Source: Methylobacter sp.
Lineage (GTDB): Bacteria > Pseudomonadota > Gammaproteobacteria > Methylococcales > Methylomonadaceae
NCBI GenBank assembly: GCA_004299305.1
Contig: SCPZ01000099.1
Span: 22,455-86,454 of the forward strand
DNA: 64,000 nucleotides
Direction of reading: 5' to 3'
Shown in pieces: positions 60,263 through 64,000 of this stretch (the first letter of the stretch is position 1; each line of letters starts with the position of its first letter). The position numbers were made by a program, and so were the translations under genes. The notes beneath the pieces were generated by a model. That model ran no database searches. It had not been told where the DNA came from and saw only the letters and a list, made by a program, of their open reading frames with translations.

Positions 60263-63085
60263 ATGAAAATTAACATGCCGATCACCAATGTTGAACACGC
60301 TCTTACAGAGACTGATTCCATTGTTACCAAGACCGACCTGAAGGGGATCATTACTTATGCGGGTGATGATTTTATCCAAATCAGCGGGTTTACCAAGGAA
60401 GAGTTGATCGGTGCATCACATAACATAATACGCCATCCAGACATGCCGGTCGAAGCGTTCGAGGATTTGTGGAAATCGCTGAAAGCGGATCGCCCCTGGA
60501 CTGGGGTGGTCAAAAATCGCTGTAAAAACGGCGATTTTTACTGGGTGTTAGCCAACATCACACCTTATTATGAAAACGATCAGTTGGTCGGCTATATGTC
60601 GGAACGCAGTAAACCCAGCGCAAAACAAGTTGCAGAAGCTGTTGATGCCTACCGAAAGTTTCGTGAAGGTAAGGCGGATAATTTAAAAATCCAGGACGGG
60701 AAAATCGTTAAAAAAACCTTGTTCGGGAGATTTCCGTCATTAAAAAACATCAGCATTAAAGCCCGTCTATTGATGGTCATCGCTATCATGTCAGTCCTAC
60801 TGCTGGTTATCGGTGCTCTGGGAATTCTCGGCATGAGCAAGGACAGCGAGGGTTTACGCACCGTTCATAATCATCACATGCTGTCCTCTAATCGGATTTT
60901 CCAGGTTCAAAAGCTGCTGCTGACTAACCAGTTGCGTATTACCGCCTGTCTGTTCAATCCCACTCCCGAGTTGATCCAGAAAAATCTTGCCGAAGTGGGA
61001 CAAAACATCGCAACTATCAACGAGATCTGGGATGCGTATATTGCAAACTCTCTGGGTCCTGATGAAAAAAAGCTGGCGGATCAAGTTACAGTCGACAGGA
61101 ATCGTTTTGTAATGGAAGGCTTGCAGTCGGCTGTTTCGGCATTACGCAGCAATGATACCGCGCTTGCCAATAAGATTATCGAGGATAAGTTCGCCCCCCT
61201 TTACGAGCCGGTCGGCGAGGGGATTCAGAAATTATTGCAATTGCAGGTCGACGACACCTGGCAGGAATTAGAGGCAAGTCAGTCACGTTATTACAGCACC
61301 CGCGAAATCGCCGGCATCTTGATCGCCTTGGGTATTTTATTGGCGCTGTGCTTGAGTTTTTCCCTGCTGCGCTCCATCGTACCTCCGCTTAATACGGCTA
61401 TCAGTCATTTCCGTCAAATTGCCCAGGGTAATTATCATAATACAATTGAAATAAAAGGGAGGGACGAGGTTGGTAAGGTGATGGCGGCGCTTAAAGCTAT
61501 GCAGATCAAGCTGGGATTTGACATCGCAGACGCTAAACGTATTGCCGACGAATACCTGCGCATAAAAATTGCCTTGGATAATGTCAGTACCGGCGTGATG
61601 ATTGCCGACAATGAACGCAATATTATTTACGTTAATAAATCGGTAATTAATATGTTCGGCAAAGCCGAAGCCGACATTCGCAAGCAACTGCCGAATTTTT
61701 CTGCGGCAAATCTGATTGGAACCAATATTGATAATTTTCATAAGATTCCATCGCATCAGGCTAAGCTACTTGCCGAATCTACCGACAGCTTAAGCGCTAT
61801 CAGTCTCAACTGGGGTGACCGTTATATGGTGGTCACTGTCAATCCGGTTATTAGTTTTCAAAACAAGCGCATGGGCTCGGTGGCGGAGTGGTTGGATCGT
61901 ACTGCTGAGGTCATGGTGGAAAAAGAAGTGGCCGTTATTTTAGTTGCTGCGGTGATGGGCGACTTCACTCAACGTATAAACATGCAGGGCAAGGTAGGTT
62001 TTTATCGTGAGTTGAGTGAATCGATTAATCAGCTTATGCAAACCAGTGAGAGTGGTCTCAATGAAGCGGTGCGGGTATTCAATGCCTTGTCTCATGGGGA
62101 TTTGACCGAGAAAATTGTCAATTATTACTCCGGCACCTTTGGGCAACTCAAGGATGATGCCAATTCCACGGTGGATGATCTCAATGATATTATTGGCCAA
62201 ATTAAGCATGTCGCAGAGTCGATTCACAGTGCGGCTAAAGAAATCGCTCACGGCAACACGTCTTTGTCGCACCGAACCGAAGAACAAGCGGCCAGCTTGC
62301 AACAAACCACTGTCAGTATGCAAAAACTGACCTCGACGGTGCAACAAAATACCGAAAATGCCAAACATGCCAGTACGCTTGCTGTTAGCGCCTCGGATAC
62401 TGCCGGTAAGGGGGTCGCAGTAATCAACCAAGTAGTGAAAATGATGGAAGGAATTAATGAATCATCACGCAAGATTGTCGAGATTATTTCAGTCATAGAC
62501 AGCATTGCCTTCCAGACCAATATTCTTGCGCTCAATGCCGCAGTAGAAGCGGCTCGTGCCGGGGAACAGGGACGAGGCTTTGCGGTGGTGGCTGGTGAAG
62601 TGCGTAATCTCGCACAACGTGCCGCCGCCGCCGCTGGAGAAATCAAAAACCTGATTGGCGATTCGGTTGAGAAGGTTGAGGACGGCAGTAAACTGGTTAC
62701 GCAGGCCGGTTTAACCATGGAAGACATTGTTAACTCCATTCATGGCGTTACGACCATCATGACCGAAATCAGCGCAGCTTCTGTTGAGCAGTCTTCCGGG
62801 ATTGAACAAGTGAATATGGCTATATGCCAGATGGACGATGTAACCCAGCAAAATGCCGGCTTGGTAGAACAAGCCTCAGCCGCAGCAGAATCGCTGGAAG
62901 AGCAGACGCAACAGCTGACGCTAAGGGTGACGCATTTTAAAATGGCTGGCGATACGGATGTTGTGGATAGTTCTTTTTCTATAGTGCCGACTAAGAAGGT
63001 AAAAAATACGGCTCATATTTCAGTCGGGCATGTAGTCAAACTGGATCCACAGTCTTCTGATAGCGGCGGTTGGGAGGAATTTTAA
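60263..63085 (+). CDS. PAS-containing methyl-accepting chemotaxis protein, paralog of 18215..20944
   Basis: [49 protein letters not shown] hairpin [31 protein letters not shown]. Confidence 0.94.
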   Translation: MKINMPITNVEHALTETDSIVTKTDLKGIITYAGDDFIQISGFTKEELIGASHNIIRHPDMPVEAFEDLWKSLKADRPWTGVVKNRCKNGDFYWVLANITPYYENDQLVGYMSERSKPSAKQVAEAVDAYRKFREGKADNLKIQDGKIVKKTLFGRFPSLKNISIKARLLMVIAIMSVLLLVIGALGILGMSKDSEGLRTVHNHHMLSSNRIFQVQKLLLTNQLRITACLFNPTPELIQKNLAEVGQNIATINEIWDAYIANSLGPDEKKLADQVTVDRNRFVMEGLQSAVSALRSNDTALANKIIEDKFAPLYEPVGEGIQKLLQLQVDDTWQELEASQSRYYSTREIAGILIALGILLALCLSFSLLRSIVPPLNTAISHFRQIAQGNYHNTIEIKGRDEVGKVMAALKAMQIKLGFDIADAKRIADEYLRIKIALDNVSTGVMIADNERNIIYVNKSVINMFGKAEADIRKQLPNFSAANLIGTNIDNFHKIPSHQAKLLAESTDSLSAISLNWGDRYMVVTVNPVISFQNKRMGSVAEWLDRTAEVMVEKEVAVILVAAVMGDFTQRINMQGKVGFYRELSESINQLMQTSESGLNEAVRVFNALSHGDLTEKIVNYYSGTFGQLKDDANSTVDDLNDIIGQIKHVAESIHSAAKEIAHGNTSLSHRTEEQAASLQQTTVSMQKLTSTVQQNTENAKHASTLAVSASDTAGKGVAVINQVVKMMEGINESSRKIVEIISVIDSIAFQTNILALNAAVEAARAGEQGRGFAVVAGEVRNLAQRAAAAAGEIKNLIGDSVEKVEDGSKLVTQAGLTMEDIVNSIHGVTTIMTEISAASVEQSSGIEQVNMAICQMDDVTQQNAGLVEQASAAAESLEEQTQQLTLRVTHFKMAGDTDVVDSSFSIVPTKKVKNTAHISVGHVVKLDPQSSDSGGWEEF

Positions 63086-63124
63086 TTCACCAAAGCGTTT
63101 TTTGCAGGCAATGAAGCCAAGATT

Positions 63125-63814
63125 ATGAATATTGACACAATCCAAATATGGCATGGCAATATCGACATCAAGGATGCCCATTATCAATACTACTGGCATA
63201 TTCTCAGTGCAGCCGAGCAAACACATGCCGAGAAAATAAAAAATGTTTTGTTACGCAAACGCTATGTAGAAGTGCATGGCCGTTTAAGAAACGTGCTGGC
63301 CCAAACCCTGAATGAACCTCCGGAAAAGATAAACATAAAAAAAGCCGAACATGGCAAACCTTATCTTGCCGACACGCCGGATATAGTGTTCAGCCTGTCT
63401 CATTCGGCCAGCGCGGTTGTTATTGCGGTTGGCCGAAACTGTCGCTTGGGGGTGGATATAGAAGTCTGTAAATTTAGAGCCAGTTTGGCTATGCTGGTCG
63501 ATAAATGTTTTTCTGAGGAAGAGATCGAATACTGGAATAAGCTGACTGACACTCAAAAAACAACCGAATTTTACCGTTTTTGGACACGTAAAGAAGCCTT
63601 CGTCAAAGCTACAGGACGCGGCATCGCGCTAGGATTGAATCAATGTGTTATTAACCCTGAAAAACCGGTCGAGTTTTTACGAGTTCCTGTTACTTACGGA
63701 CAGGCTTCATTATGGCATGTGTTGGACATGGATTTGGGGCAGGGTACTTGCAGCGCGTTAGTGACGGATAAGGCTGTTGTTGAAGTTAAGCTCATGCATT
63801 TGAAGAGCGACTAA
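63125..63814 (+). CDS. 4'-phosphopantetheinyl transferase (Sfp type)
   Basis: GKPYLADTPDIVFSLSHSASAVVIAV, LGVDIEVCKFR, FYRFWTRKEAFVKATGRGIALGL. Confidence 0.92.
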   Translation: MNIDTIQIWHGNIDIKDAHYQYYWHILSAAEQTHAEKIKNVLLRKRYVEVHGRLRNVLAQTLNEPPEKINIKKAEHGKPYLADTPDIVFSLSHSASAVVIAVGRNCRLGVDIEVCKFRASLAMLVDKCFSEEEIEYWNKLTDTQKTTEFYRFWTRKEAFVKATGRGIALGLNQCVINPEKPVEFLRVPVTYGQASLWHVLDMDLGQGTCSALVTDKAVVEVKLMHLKSD

Positions 63815-63919
63815 TTTACCAAAATAAGCATACACGAAAGAAATCGGTATAGCTGCGGATCAATGTGAAAAACGATGTTAAGGCGATTTCCTGCGAAAAA
63901 TATACCCACCTGACTGGTC

Positions 63920-64000
63920 TTTTTGTCCGTCTCCTGCGTTGTAAAAATGGTTGCATAGCTTGCTATGCGCCCATTTTTACGCCTTGCAGACGAACAAAAA
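63920..64000. repeat. Large inverted repeat at window edge
   Basis: TTTTTGTCCGTCTCCTGCGTTGTAAAAATGGTTGCATAGC-TT-GCTATGCGCCCATTTTTACGCCTTGCAGACGAACAAAAA. Confidence 0.8.

Overview
The window is a gammaproteobacterial chromosome segment. Its gene content suggests a methanotroph-like (Methylococcales-type) genome; this is an inference from gene style, not a search. Housekeeping genes include infA, clpA/clpS, mnmA, purB, aceE-aceF-lpdA, rbgA/ylqF, yfbR, mlaE-F-D plus a PqiC-like gene, hsp20, glgX and a Sfp-type PPTase. Signalling genes include PAS-MCPs, a GGDEF-EAL protein, an HTH-REC protein, a MASE3 histidine kinase, a CHASE hybrid histidine kinase, and a chemotaxis cluster of cheR-cheD-cheB, cheY, a STAS gene, cheA, cheW and several MCPs. 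The most interesting items are: (1) a translationally coupled three-gene cassette (HEPN-like, KGGVGR ParA-like ATPase, P-loop ATPase) starting inside the 3' end of mnmA, a candidate conflict/defence module; (2) FtsH debris next to a stand-alone HEAGH (M41-like) protein, including an ORF that fuses an MCP N-terminus to an FtsH C-terminal fragment; (3) a diverged tandem duplication at the cheR 5' end, where the copy next to cheR has lost the ATG; (4) a CHASE histidine kinase split by one in-frame TAG; (5) an MCP-like protein with a CheZ-type D-x3-Q motif, and a CheA with MshEN-like repeats; (6) in-frame palindromic insertions or repeats in mnmA, rbgA and mlaF; (7) a family of TIR-bearing MITE-like elements, two of them in inverted orientation around the core chemotaxis genes. 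All family calls come from motif recognition; no database search was run.
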